A DNA stretch of 64,000 nucleotides from Lomentospora prolificans (GCA_029532625.1 JARFXM010000002.1:1054001-1118000); one strand, 5' to 3'; shown: positions 34,979 to 48,362, counted from the first letter of the stretch. The notes: a model not told the origin generated them from the sequence alone. Numbers and translations: made by a program.

Positions 34979-36874
34979 ATGTCTTTCGGAGGGCAAACTC
35001 CGACCATCATCGTCCTGAAAGAAGGTTGCGAGCTACCCCGCCATCATTCCCCTCGCCCCTCGCTTCCTAAAAAACTAGCTAACAAGTCCACTCACCGATA
35101 GGAACCGACGCCTCTCAGGGTAAAGGACAGATTCTCTCCAATATCAACGCGTGCGCAGCTGTCCAGGCAACAATAAAGCCCACACTAGGCCCATATGGTG
35201 GAGACTTATTAATGGTGGATGAGAATGGCAAGCAAACTATCACAAACGATGGCGCAACAGTCATGAAGGTGAGTGGTCTTGCGTAGCACTTAAGATAGCT
35301 GGTGCTTTTGAAAACATCACGGCCGTTAATACTCAATCTACTTCCAGATGCTCGACATTGTCCATCCCGCCGCAAGAATTCTCATTGACATCGCCCGCTC
35401 CCAAGATGCGGAAGTCGGTGATGGGACGACATCCGTAGTCGTTTTGGCCGGAGAGATACTCAAAGAGATGAAGGAACATGTGGAGCAGAATGTCAGCTCT
35501 CAGCTTATCACCAAGGCAATTCGAAGAACATCAGCCCTGGCCGTAAATAAAATCAAGGAGATCGCGGTTCCAACGAGTGGAGGCAACAAACGAGAGACGT
35601 TGGCGAAACTTGCCGCTACCGCTATGACAAGCAAGCTAATCAAACGCAACTCGGATTTTTTTACAAAAAGTATGTTTCTCCCGTGAGCCGATCGAGTCGT
35701 ACGTGCTAAGATTGATCATATTAACAACCCGCCAGTGGTGGTCGACGCTATGCTTTCTCTTGACCAAGAAGAACTTAACGAAAAATTGATCGGCATAAAA
35801 AAGATACCCGGTGGTTCTCTTACGGATTCCCTATTTGTCAACGGCGTCGCCTTCAAGAAGACATTCTCATATGCCGGCTTCGAACAACAACCCAAGTCTT
35901 TTAAGAAGCCCAAGATTGTCTGTCTGAACGTCGAGCTTGAGCTCAAGGCTGAGAAGGACAATGCAGAGGTTAGGGTGGAACAAGTTTCCGAATACCAAGC
36001 AATCGTCGATGCGGAGTGGCAGATTATTTTCAAGAAATTAGAGGCACTTTTCAAAACCGGCGCCAAGGTTGTTCTCAGTAAGCTACCTATCGGCGATCTT
36101 GCCACCCAATATTTTGCCGACCGAGACATCTTCTGTGCTGGAAGGGTCGCATCGGACGACATGGAACGTATTATAGAGGCTACGGGCGCGACTATACAGT
36201 CGACCTGCTCTGACATCCTCCCCGAGCACTTAGGAACCTGTGGTTTCTTTGAGGAGCGACAGATTGGCGGCGAACGCTTCAACTTTTTTGAAGACTGTCC
36301 CGAGGCAAGAACATGCACTCTTGTCCTCCGTGGCGGCGCCGAGCAATTCATTGCAGAAGTCGAGCGCTCACTCCACGATGCCATCATGATTGTGAAGCGT
36401 GCAATTCGCAACAAGTACATTGTCGCCGGAGGAGGCGCAGTGGAGATGGAAATATCCGCGTACCTTCATCGATTCGCCGATAACAAAACAGCGGACAAAC
36501 AGCAGCCAATTATCAAGTCGTTCGCTAAGGCGCTAGAGGTCATCCCCCGCCAACTCTGTGACAACGCGGGCTTCGATGCAACAGATATTCTCAACAGATT
36601 GCGTGTCGAGCACGCCCGTGGGAATACATGGGCCGGTGTTGATTTTGACACTGAGGGCGTCGCCGACATGATGGAGAAGTTTGTATGGGAGCCTGCACTG
36701 GTAAAGATTAACGCTATACAAGCAGCAACAGAAGCGGCTTGCCTCATTCTTAGTGTTGATGAGACAATCCGCAATGAAGAAAGTCAGGCACCACAGGGGC
36801 CCGCCAAAGCACTACCACCAGGCGCAGCGCAGAGAGCCTTGCGGGGTCGGGGTCGCGGCATGCCGAGACGGTAA
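34979..36874 (+). CDS. CCT7: Chaperonin CCT/TRiC subunit eta
   Basis: One of eight subunits of the cytosolic chaperonin that folds actin, tubulin and other proteins. Exons are 34979-35024, 35102-35268, 35348-35669 and 35736-36874, with introns of 77, 79 and 66 nt; the total is 557 aa, as expected. It begins MSFGGQTPTIIVLKEGTDASQG. The ATP-binding motifs TIKPTLGPYGGDLLMVD, TNDGATVMK and DAEVGDGTTSVVVLAGE are intact, as are the later GGGAVEMEISAYL and DATDILNRLR regions. The C-terminus is Arg/Gly-rich (RGRGRGMPRR). The gene is undamaged although AT-rich transposon DNA begins almost at its stop codon, so its 3' UTR must lie in the transition zone. Confidence 0.97.
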
Positions 36875-37426
36875 AACATTACTTATGTGTCGATACTAGC
36901 TAGTAATTTACGATAAGGGTTATTCGAAAGACATAACTACTTGAATTCTTTTCTTTATATAACATACTCATAGAAAGTTATACTAGTTTTTTCCTTCTTT
37001 TCCTCATATTTATTTACTATGAAAATATAATAGGCTAGTCACCTATACAATACACTAGGCAAGGCTAAATAAGTCTATATAAGGGGTTAGCTGATATACT
37101 ATTTGGTAAGCCTATAAATAGGAAGGATTCCATAAAGAGAAAAGAGAGAGCTTCCTAAAAGTATTAGAGGATTGTTCTACATATTCAAAAAAGGGTTCCC
37201 TATTATAGTCTAGTAACTATAATTATAGTATTAAGCACTTATATAAGCATTTTTATAGTATAGCCTGTCATAGTTATCCCTCTCCTTCTCTTTTTCTAGT
37301 ATATAATTAAGGACTATTTATAACAGGTTAGACCTAGAAGATAAGTATTAGTTATACTAAGACCTAGTAAACCCCTAGTAAAGTAATAGGGATTATATAG
37401 TAGTATACTATATACTTGTTACACCA
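36875..37426. other. Transition from gene arm to AT-rich RIP block
   Basis: Base composition falls from balanced to strongly AT-rich between about 36,880 and 37,000. The first ~100 bp probably include the CCT7 3' UTR. The rest is decayed, TpA-rich DNA without a recognisable gene. Confidence 0.7.
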
Positions 37427-37738
37427 TATCATAGGAGCAAGCATAGAAACACCCAAGTGACACACCAAACCATATAAGCAAGTATAAATAAGCCTAGCTA
37501 ATCCTTAGTAAGTAAGCAAGTAATACTAAGGGTTAGAGGTAAGGAATATATAAAGGAAGCTAGGAATTATGAACTAGCATAAGAGAATACCTACCTATAT
37601 ACTAACTAACTATATAGAGGTGAACTTATATAAACTAGTGACTATATTGAATCTATGAATAGTATTATAGAACCCTCCTGCTTACTTGTTAGCAGCTTGG
37701 CAGCTAGCAAGTAAGTGGATATAGCATGAGCTGTAATA
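37427..37738 (-). mobile_element. Solo LTR, family A (minus), with target duplication
   Basis: 312-bp solo LTR in reverse orientation. It begins TGTTACACCA and ends CTGTAATA (RIP-altered TGTAACA). It is flanked by the 5-bp duplication ATACT at 37,422-37,426 and 37,739-37,743. It aligns with the reverse complement of the LTRs at 50,195 and 60,499. RIP is moderate. No internal retrotransposon sequence is attached, so the internal part was lost by LTR-LTR recombination. Confidence 0.85.
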
Positions 37739-37874
37739 ATACTCTATATAATATAACCCCTATAAATTCTCTATAGGATTAATATAGTAATACCCTAGAG
37801 ACCCTTAGGTAATACTATTGAAATATAAGTCCATAGAAAGCTACCCTTTCCTTTCCTCTTCGTTTTCTTCCTAT

Positions 37875-38075
37875 TATAGCTTTACTATACTACTTACTAA
37901 CTACTAAGCTACTAGTAAGTAAGTTAGTAAAGGGTTCTATAATACTATTTATAGAGTTATTATAATTACTATTTTTATATAAGTTTACCTCTATATTATT
38001 ACAGCTACGCCATACTGCTTACTTATTAACTGCCAAGCTGCCAGCTAGTAAGTTAGTAAGGGGTGAGTTCTACTT
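37875..38075 (+). repeat. Two partial family-A LTR 5' ends in tandem
   Basis: Two plus-strand fragments matching the 5' part of the family-A LTR lie head to tail: one about 37,875-37,993 and one from about 37,995 to 38,075 starting ATTACAGCTACGCC. Each breaks off inside the LTR, pointing to nested insertion or unequal exchange followed by decay. Confidence 0.6.
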
Positions 38076-38159
38076 AGAATTGACTAGTAAATAAGGTTCC
38101 TTAATTACTAATAATACTAATAGGTATACTAAAATAGTATTTAATTTCTTTATAGAGGA

Positions 38160-41100
38160 TTTAAGCTAAATTAAGTACTCTAAAGTTTTTTTATAATTAT
38201 AATAAACCTTATAACTTTAGTAAAGTAATATACTATTACTAAAATTATATCTACTTACTCTTTATTCTAAGTTTAATTTTTTAAAAGTCTTATAATAAAA
38301 TTAAACCTAATTTCTTAAAAAGGGTATTTAGGTAAAAGTAAAAGGATTAACTTCTTATAAGGTTTATATTAAAGTCTTTATATACTTTAATACTATAAAT
38401 AGATTCTAATATAACTATAGATATCTACTTCTAAGTTTTTTTAGTAGAACTTATATTTTAATAACTCTACTATATAATTCTTTCCTAAATAATTTACTCT
38501 TAGGTTATTATAGTATTTCTTAATAAGCTCTATTTTAAGAGCTCTTTAGTTAGGTACTATAGCCCTTCCTTTATAAAGTAATAATCTTTATTTTATTAGT
38601 AGGGTTCTCTTATTCTACTTTTAGATTCTATCTATTATAGATATCCTTTTAAAGTAGTTTCTACCTACTCCTTAGATTATAGAATCTACTATAACCCTAT
38701 ATATTCTCTTAGAATAACCTTAGCCTACTCTTTAAATTATAGAATCTATTATAACCTTATTCTCTTATATTTATAGTACCTTTCTAGCCTTTAGGAGTTC
38801 TCTCCTTTAGAATCTATAATTCTTTTTTTTTACTTTTAAGTAAAGAATTAAATTTAAATAGAGAATAAGTTTTAGAGTTAGTAGAATTTATAACTTTATA
38901 ACTAGCTCTTTAGTATACCTTAGTAATTAGGATTCTCTTTTATATAATCTAAATATCTAAATAGAAAGTCTATTAGATTAGTTTTCCTTAGTTAATAGTT
39001 AATATAAAAATTAAATATTAATAGATTAGAAACCTATTTTATAATCCTTCCTTTTAGATTTTTAATAAAAGTATTTACTACTTTCTTTAAAATCTAATAA
39101 TTAGTAAAGATTTAGAATAAGTTTCCTCTACTAAGATAGTAATACTAATATTTTAAGCTCTTTATAATAATAAAGAGTTTTTATTAACTTATAACCTATT
39201 TCCCTTCTATCTCTATATACTTCCTAAACTAAAAAGCTATAGGATACTACTATCTCTCTACTTCCTAGAATAAGATATTAGAGATTATATAGATTAAAGT
39301 ATTTATTTTAACTCTAGTTTTCCTTTAATTATAAGTTAAGATAGGAATTTTTAAAAATACTCTTTTAAGTTTTATAAAAATATTTATAACCTCTATTAAC
39401 TAAAGAAATTCTTCTTTCTTAATTCTATTTTTATTACTTTTTAATAAGGGAGTAATAGGATATATAAGTATTAAATAACTAGAAATAAATTTCTAATAGA
39501 AATTAGTAAATCCTAAGAATACTTAGATATCTTAATATAAATATAGTTTAGATTATTCTTATATTATTTATATTTACTTAAAGTTTATTTAGATTCTATA
39601 TTTTCTAATAATATAATTAAAAAAGCTAACTTTAGATTAAAAGAAACTATATTTTTCCTAGTTAATATATAATTCTATAACTTATAGTTATTCTAAGACT
39701 AATTTAAGGGATTCTTTATATTCTTTAATAATATTAGAGAAGATAAAGATATTATTTAGGAAAACTAGATAATAATAGTTAAGTAATCTAATAAGAGCTT
39801 AGTAAATATATATTTAGAAAATAATAAGAATACTAATTAATCTAAATAATATAATTATATATTTAAAATATTTATATTTTATTTAGAAAATAATTTTTTA
39901 TTAGTTTTTAAGTTAAATATAGATTTAGTAGTAAATATCTTTAAGATTTAATTTAAAAAATTATTTTATTTATAAAAATCTTATAAAGAGTTTAAAGATT
40001 AATAGGAAAAAATATTAGTTCTTAATAGTAATTTTATTAAGTTCTTAATAATCTATATAAAATTATAAAAACTTATTAGATTTTAATATAAAAAAAGATA
40101 AAAACTTTAACTAGATTTTAGAATCTTTAAATTTATCCTAACTTTAAAATTTCTTTAAGATATTTTTAGAGTTCTTCTTCTTATTTCTAGGTTAAAGGAT
40201 ATATTAATTTTTATAAAAAATTAGTTCTTAGTTCTAGGTTAATAGAATATTCTACTCTAGGGAGTATTAAGAGTTCTTTTATTATTTTAATAGAGAATAT
40301 ATTAGTAAATTCTTATAGAGATTTTAAAAAGGGTTTTCTAATATATTTTATCTTAAATATTCTTCTTTCTTATTAAATTAAATTTATTAATATAAATATA
40401 ATATAGATCTTCTATCTAGTTTAAAGATATTAAAAGAAATAATTAGGTTTTTTTTTAAATATATTTATAGTTAATTTATAATATATAATAGTTAATTATA
40501 ATTTCTATATTTTATAATAAAAGCTATCTTACTAATAATTTTAGATAATTTATAAATCTTATATAAACTTAGAATTCTTTTATATATATTTAAAATATTC
40601 CTTTATTATCTTTAATTTAAAATTTAACTTTATAGATTTTAATATATTAAAGAGTAGATTTATTAGCTTAAATAAAATTTAAAAGTCTTTAATCCTATTT
40701 TAGTTATAATATATATTTCTAAATAAAGTTTTAGAAGATTAGCTTAATACTTACTTTTATATTTAGATTTAATTAAGCTTAAGTTTAATTTACTTTAATC
40801 TAAACTATATTTTTAGTACTTAGTATAAACTTTTAATTTTAAGATAAAGTTAATAAAGTTAAAGATTTTATCTTTAATTTTTTCTTAAATTATTATTAGA
40901 ATTATAATTTTTAATATAAAATATATTTAATACTAAAGTCTAATTAGGCTTTTTCTATAGATAGTCTTAGGCTAAGTAATTAAGTTATTAATAATTATAA
41001 TATTAAAGTTTAGATTTATTAAATATAACTTTTAGTTTAAATTTCTATAAAGAAGATTTAGATATTAAGATATTCTTTATTAATAAATTACTTTTATATT

Positions 41101-41738
41101 TAATTTTAATTCTTTTATAATATTAACTAATATATTATCTAATTTTATTTAAAAATTATTTATTTATTTTTAATTTACTTTTTCTTTTTAAGTTTAATTT
41201 CTTTTTTTATTAGATTATTAAGGTTTATTATTTACTAGTTTCTATATATATATTTTTATAATATATTAATAAAATAGCTTTTTCTTTTAGTTTCTTTTAT
41301 AATTATTTATTTAATTTAGAAAAGAAATCTTATATTATTTTATAATTTAGTTTATCTCTTAGAGCTTCTCTTAGTTAAATTTAGAGATTAAATTATTCTT
41401 TTTAAAGTTTATTAGATATATATTTTTTCTATTTTAATTTAAAAAGGGTTCTTTATAATTTCTATTCTTAGATTTCTAGAAATTAGTAGTTTTATTTAAT
41501 AAAAGTAAATAAATTATTTATAATTAAAATATAACTAAGTCTTTTAGTATATTACTACTAAAGTATTTAGAGATTATTCTTAATATAATTAAGAGTTTAT
41601 AGGATTTTAAAGTATTTAAGTATATACTTTAATATAATAGAATTCTAATTAATTATATTTTTATACTAGTTAATAATCTTAACTTAGATTATATCTTTAA
41701 TAAGTTTTTTTATATAATATAATAGTATTTTATAATTA
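38160..41738 (-). mobile_element. Decayed Ty3/Gypsy retrotransposon (family G2), pol part
   Basis: Read on the minus strand, conceptual translation with stops allowed shows Gypsy pol order. Reverse transcriptase lies at about 39,400-40,200, including the linker DIQVFLGFTNFY near 39,510-39,550. RNase H sequence lies at about 38,830-39,300. The integrase zinc-binding region lies at about 38,160-38,560, with matches to LGKNYIVELLK and NLEVDIYSYIR. Stops are frequent and fit RIP. The same sequence recurs on the plus strand at 61,150-64,000. Its upstream part appears to continue at 47,666, beyond the inserted element at 41,744-47,660. Confidence 0.72.
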
Positions 41739-41743
41739 GGGAT

Positions 41744-42184
41744 TATAATGGGTTAAACCCTGGAACATGAGTGCCAGTGATGCTGGCACCCCCTACACCC
41801 TCTGAAAGGGGACAGTGCCCTCTTACTAGGCCTACTATAATCAGAGCTCTGCGCACCCCCCCTATTAGGAGGTCTACTAGTAATCCCCCTACAGACCTAT
41901 AGTAATAAGACTGCCTATATACCCCCCTATCAGGAAGCCTACAAGCAATCTCCTAGTAGACTAGCTACAGTGGGATAGTATATATACCCCTACCTAGAGG
42001 TCTATAACCCTACTATAGACCTACTCCTACAAGTATGTATACCCCTGTAAGTAGCCCCTATATAACTGCTACTATAGTAGAAGATCCCTTTTTTCCTATT
42101 CTTTCCTTTTACTCTTTAGTTATTTTATAATAGATATATCTAGGCCCTATACTATAGATTATACTCTATAGCTAGCCTATAATA
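41744..42184 (+). repeat. 5' LTR of the G1 Gypsy element
   Basis: 441 bp, starting TATAATGGGTT (ancestral TGTAATGGGTT) and ending GCCTATAATA (ancestral GCCCGTAACA). The left half keeps many C and G residues, while the right half is strongly C-to-T and G-to-A shifted compared with the other LTR. Confidence 0.93.
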
Positions 42185-45100
42185 TATTATAAAATAACTC
42201 TCTATAAAAGAACCCTTAGAAGTAATAGTTAGTTACTATAGTATCTCTAAGCATTCCCTTTATAATTAACCCCTCTTTACTAAAAGGAAAGACTTCTTTA
42301 AACCCTAACTAGGTAAACTATCTAGTTAAGCAAGCTATAAACTAGGCTACTTAACTAATATAGGAATAGCTAGCCTAGCTAACCACTACCTTATAAATAA
42401 TATAGGCTATAATAATGAACCTAGCCCTATTCACTAGTTCCACTCTAGGTATATAAATACCCCTCTCTAACTAGCCCTCTAAGCCCCCTGCTAAAGAGAT
42501 GCTCCCTACTGCTTACTAAGGAGTAGTTAAACTAAAACTCCTACTAGACCCCCCTAAGTTTATAGGGAAGTAGAAGGACTATAATATATAGGTATAGCAG
42601 ATATATAATAAGATCTACTATAATAACCTACTTATTAGAGATAATAGAAGGATATAGTATATTATTAACTCCTACTTAGGATTAATACCCTAAGCTATAG
42701 TCTTAACTTTCTTTACTAAAAATAGACTAAATAGTCTCTAAGATTTTAATACCTTTATAAACTATTTAGATTAGACCTATACTAATAGGAACTAAAGAGC
42801 CTAAGCCTATAATAAACTCTATACCCTAAAATAGGGAAATAACAAACTCTACTTATCTTATCTACTAAGGTATAAATAACTAATAGTAGAAGTAGGCATA
42901 GCCAGTTAGGCAGACGAAACCAAGATCTCCTTTCTTAAGAAAGGCCTTTACTAAGAGATCCACAAAAAACTAATCAGTACAAACCTCCCTACTAAGTACT
43001 TCCTATAGATCAACTATATTAGGGAAATCACAAGTGAGCTCAAATAGTTAGAATAGAGCTCATACCTAGCCTACTACTAGAACCCTAACTTAACTAGGAG
43101 ACCTAAAAGGAAACCTAGCTCCTAGTATACTCTAGACTATCACCCCTAACTTAATAGAGATAGGGATATAAGGATGATAGGAGTAAATTATACCTATATA
43201 AATAGGTATACTAAGCAAAAATAGAACTATAGTTACTTACTAAAGAATAGGAGGGAACTAACATAGCCCTCTTATCTTAATACTAGTTCCCTCTATAATA
43301 ACTCTAAATACTTATCTATACTACTAAAGGAGGTCCCTATTAGGTAAATAAAAGAAGATATAGAAAGTACTCTAGAATCCTTAGGTAAGAAGAGTAAGTT
43401 AGAAAAAGGCTAGCTCTAGTATAAAGTCAAGTATTAGAACCTCTAGTAACTAAGAAGTAAGATTAGGAAGCTTTTAAGCTAAGAATAGATAGGAACCCTA
43501 TACTAATTACTACTTAAGTTAATAAAAAAATTATTAAAATACTAGTAGATACTAGGTATAACTCCTATATAGCTATTAGTAAATCCCTTACTAAGTTACT
43601 CTACCTCCCCCTTATTAATTACTCCCCCTAAGTAGTATAAGGGTTCTCTAATAACTCTTTAGCTATATATATTATAAATATAACTATACTAGATATAGAG
43701 ATAAAAGGATTTATAGAATACCTCTTTACTTATATTATCCCTAGCCTAAGTAAGGACTTATTCCTAAGTAAACCCTAGTTAGAAAGAAATACTATTATCT
43801 TCTATATAGATTAGTAGTACTTCTTCTATAAAAAGGTAGGGATCACTATCTATCTTATAAGTAAGGAAGAGCCTATAAGACTCTAAGAGATCTAGGTAAT
43901 AGCCCTTCTCCCTATATACTTTTTTACTATACTCTATAGATACTTCTACTATAAGAAACTACCTATATCTATATAGCTAAGAGTGGTAAGTATTATAGAT
44001 ATAGATAAAGTACTTAAAAGGAAGGCCCCTATAAACCTAGAAGACTATATCCTATAATATATCCTTAAAAAGTTCCCCTAACTCTTCTCTAAAAACTCTA
44101 TAAATAAACTACCTCCTTACTAGCTAGGAGTAGACTATAAGATTAATCTAGTTTTAGATAAGGATAGTATAGAACTACCCTTATTATAGGGTCTACTATA
44201 CTATATATCTAGAAAGGAGCTACTAGTCCTCTACTAGATACTCTCTAAACTACTTAATAAAGGGTTTATCTAAGCTAGTAGCTTACTAGTAGCAGCCCTA
44301 GTACTTTTTATATAGAAACTAGGAGGTAGCCTCTACTTCTATATTAACTACTAAGCACTTAATACTATATTAAAAAAGGATTACTACCTACTCCTACTGA
44401 TTATAGAGACCCTGTGTAACCTAGCTAGTACCTAATGGTTCACTAAACTAGATATTTATACTACTTTCTATAAGATCTATATAGTAGAGGGCCATAAAGA
44501 GAAAACTATATTCTAAACTTAATATAAACTCTTTAAATAGCTAGTATACCTGTTTAGGCTATCTAATACTCCTATAACCTTCTAGTAGCTTATTAATATA
44601 ACTTTATATGAATTCACTGATTTTGTTACTACCTATATTAATAATATACTTATCTATTCAAGAGGATCCCAAAGTAACTATAAAGTAAAAGTATAGAAGG
44701 TACTCTAAGTGCTCTCTAATATAGGACTATACTTAGACCTAAAGAAGTATAAGTTTAGTATAAAAATAGTTAAGTACCTAAAGTTTATAATAACTACTAG
44801 AAAAGGTATCTTCTATAACCTGGAAAAGCTAAGGGCTATCTATAAATAGGCCCTGCTAACCTCTATAAGGGGTGTCTAAAGTTTCCTTAGTTTCACTAAC
44901 TATTACTAAGTATTTATCTATAACTTCATAAAGGTAATCCTACTACTAACTTAGCTAATAAGGAAAGGGATCCTATTCTAGTAGAGCTAGGAGTAGTAGG
45001 AGGCCTTTAATACCTTAAAGGTAGCTTTTATAAAGAAGCTAATACTTTACTAGTAGGACCCTAAATAACCTACCTAGGTCAAGATAGACTACTCTAGATC

Positions 45101-47220
45101 TACCCTAGGTAGTATCCTCTCCTAAGAGGATAGAAGTAGGTAGTGCTATATTATAGCCTACTACTTACAGCAGCTCAGCCCTACTGAGTATAACTACCCT
45201 ATCTATGATAAAGAGATGCTGGCGATTGTACGATGCCTCTCTAAATAGTCTGTGGAACTAACTAGTTATAGTACCTTCACTATACTTATAAACTATTAGA
45301 ATCTCACCTACTTTATAACTAGGTAGTAGCTAATAGAATAGTAAAGCTATTAGGCTGAACTCTTATCCTATTATTACTTTACCTTATACTACTATTTAGG
45401 GAGCCTAAATAGTATAATAGATACCCTATCCTATTAAGAGTAAGATATTCCTTAGGATAACTTAGATAACTAAAAAATAGGATATTTCATCTAATTGATT
45501 CCTACCTCTACACTTTTTATAGAACCTACTATTATCCTGCTAGAGCTACCTTAGATAGTATAAAGTAAGCTTATAGAAGAGCCCCTAGTAAGAAGCCCTA
45601 TAGATATCTTCTAGATAGAACTAGAGCTATAATAGCTCTAGAATAACACCTTACTAGAAGATATTACCTATTAGAGAGTATTTACTATAGTCTCTTAGGG
45701 GGACTATAGTTTTCCCCTAATACTAAACCTTAAGCTATAGATATTAGAATACCATATTAATACAAATAACTAGCTCACCTTTAGAGATTAATTATAAGTA
45801 CCTAGTAAGGGTGCAAGCTACCCCCTATAGGGCTATATAGTATAAGCTATCTATAATATAAGTACTACTAGCTACCTAGGCTATAAGGGAACTATCACTA
45901 TAGTAACCTACTAGTTTTATTAGCCTAGGTTAATACAGGATATCTACTAGTTTATAAGGAACTATAATATCTATAGAAGAGGAACTATCTAGAGATAGAC
46001 TAAATATAGCCTCCTTAAACCACTCCCTATACTAGAGAGGACTTAGAGTAAGCTTACTATAGACTTTATAACTAACCTTCCCCCTACTAGTCTAGATAGA
46101 GTAACCTTCCTATAGGTTATCATCAACTACCTCTCTAAGAATATAATACTAGAACTAATAATAACTATAGCTATAGAAGCCTATACTAAGTACTTCCTTA
46201 CTATCTATTACTAGTATTATAGAATTCCTAACTTAATTATAAGTAATAGAGGTAGTAACTAGATAAGCTATTTCTAGAGAAGATTCTATGAATAGCTAGG
46301 GATTAAATACTAACTAAGCTTAGCCTATTACTTATAGACTAATAGTAGCCTTAAACAAATAAACTAGGAAGTATAATACTACCTATGGGTATTTATCTAT
46401 TATTCCTAGTTAGATTAGGGTGAGTATATCCTACTTATATAGTTAGCTCTAAATAATAGGGTGAATACTACTATTAGAATAAGCCTATTCTTCCTAGAAT
46501 ATAGCTATAATATGGATCTACTTAGTATTATAAAGAGTGCTCCCTCTACTCCCTATAATATAGAAGAGAAACAAGCTAATAAGTTCTATACCTACCTCTA
46601 TAAAGCTACTAGGTTTGCCCAGGTAGTAATAGCTACTGCCTAACTCTAATAAGAAGAAGTAGTAAATATATAGTACTACCTAGCTAAAAGGTTTAAGGTT
46701 AGTAATAAGGTCTAGCTCTAGGTGAAGAACTATAGCTTACTATACCTATTAAAGAAGTTAGACTGGCTCTACTATAAATATATAGTAATAATAGTGCTAA
46801 GTACTAGTATTATAGAACTGGATATCCCTGGCAACATCTATAAGTACTTTAACATAGACCTCCTACAGTAAGTACACAGTAACCCACTACTAGGCCAGCA
46901 AACTGATAATATATAACCCCTACTACTCTATAAAGGTGGAGAAGATAAATACTAAGTGGCGCAAATCCTCTACACTAGGTAGAAGAAGTGAGGAAGAGGC
47001 TATTTCTACAAAGCCTTAGTATATTAGGAAGGCTATATAGCTCTTACTTAGGAACTAGTAGAATATATATAGGATATAGTAGTATTAGATACCTATAAAG
47101 TATACTATAGACCTATTACTAAAGTAGATAGGCCTATAGAGGAATACGATAACCTCTAGAGACTACATAGAGCTATAATAAACCTCTAATAAGGGCCCTC
47201 TAATAGGAGGAGGGGGGTAC

Positions 47221-47660
47221 TATAATAGGTTAAACCCTAGAACATAAGTACTAGTAATGCTAGCACCCCCTATACCCTCTAAAAGGGGATAGTACCCTCT
47301 TACTAGGCTTACTATAATTAGAGCTCTATATACCCCCCTATTAGGAGGTCTACTAGTAATCCCCCTATAGACCTATAGTAATAAGACTGCCTATACACCC
47401 CCCTGTTAGGAAGCCTATAAGTAATCTCCTAGCAGACTAGCTACAGTAGGACAGTATATGCACCCCTGCCTAGAGGTCTATGACCCTACTATAGACCTAC
47501 TCCCATGGGTGCGCGCACCCCTGTAAGCGGCCCCTATATAACTGCTGCTATAGTAGAAGATCCCTTTTTTCCTGTTCTTTCCTTTTGCTCTTTAGTTATT
47601 TTATAATAGACATATCTGGGCCCTGTGCTGTAGACCACACTCCGTGGCTAGCCCGTAACA
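47221..47660 (+). repeat. 3' LTR of the G1 Gypsy element
   Basis: 440 bp, starting TATAATAGGTT and ending GCCCGTAACA. It is the partner of the LTR at 41,744. Here the left (inner) half is more mutated and the right (outer) half is nearly unmutated, for example CATGGGTGCGCGCACCCC near 47,503. Confidence 0.93.
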
Positions 47661-47665
47661 GGGAT

Positions 47666-48300
47666 CTTTACTATTAATTTAGTATTATTAATTTAAATAA
47701 GTTTTATATAAACTTTTATAAGTAAAGTAACTATATTTCTAATAGTCCCTTCTAATAATTATAATAAGAAAGTATTTAGAGATATTATAAGTTCTAAAGG
47801 AGAAGTAATATAAGATACTAATATTCTTATATTAGGATTTAGAATAGGATTACTATTTAAGCTTAGTAATACTATCTTATCTAAGTTAAAGCTAAAGAAT
47901 TATAAAAAAGTATAATATAGTTATACTTAAGTAAAATAATTTTAAAAATTATAGAGTTAGATTAGAATATATTTACTATTTATTTATAGAATTATAATTA
48001 AGAAACTTTAGCTTAAAAAGCCTTTTTTTCCTCTTAAAGCTCTCTAGCTATCTTCTTTTTATATTTTATTTAGGCTTTATTTATAGAAGATATAGCTTAG
48101 TCTTAGACTATACTTTAGACTATCCCTAAGCTATCTTAGAATAGTCTTTAGTTTAGATCTATAGTACTAGATTCTTAGTAGTATAAGATCTATTATCTTA
48201 AGATTTAGTAGTTTATATCTCTTCTCTAGAATATCCTTAGTAAAACCTTTCTAACTCCTATTATAATCCTAAAGTATTTAGGGTTTAGTAGGAGTTAACT
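47666..48300 (-). mobile_element. Displaced 5' part of the minus-strand G2 Gypsy
   Basis: AT-rich decayed sequence directly beyond the GGGAT duplication of the inserted G1 element. It is inferred to be the continuation of the G2 copy at 38,160-41,738. Part of it (about 47,870-48,220) recurs at 60,880-61,140 in the same orientation and at 57,900-58,530 in reverse. No open frame remains. Confidence 0.55.
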
Positions 48301-48362
48301 CTTAGTATTATTAAGGTTATATCTACTTTATTCCTTAGTAAAGAATCCCTTATATTCTACTA

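Larger units (their letters stand above)
41744..47660 (+). mobile_element. Full-length RIP-decayed Ty3/Gypsy element (family G1)
   Basis: 5,917 bp on the plus strand. It has LTRs at both ends, a polypurine tract GGAGGAGGGGGG at about 47,206-47,217, and a perfect 5-bp duplication GGGAT at 41,739-41,743 and 47,661-47,665. Translation with stops allowed gives the Ty3/Gypsy order. Gag is about 42,500-43,450. The protease (LVDT-like) lies near 43,540. Reverse transcriptase, 44,120-44,820, includes YINYRALNTIL and FTKLDIYTTFYKI. RNase H is about 45,060-45,400, integrase core about 46,050-46,640, and a chromodomain-like tail about 46,960-47,190. The many TAG/TAA stops sit where Trp and Gln are expected. 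A 60-codon stop-free stretch at 46,461-46,643 is a leftover of integrase, not a gene. Confidence 0.93.

Noticed and set aside
46461..46643. 60-codon open frame
   Set aside because: Lies in frame with the decayed integrase of the G1 Gypsy (NTTIRISLFFLEYSYNMD resembles the usual integrase sequence); a surviving fragment, not a separate gene.
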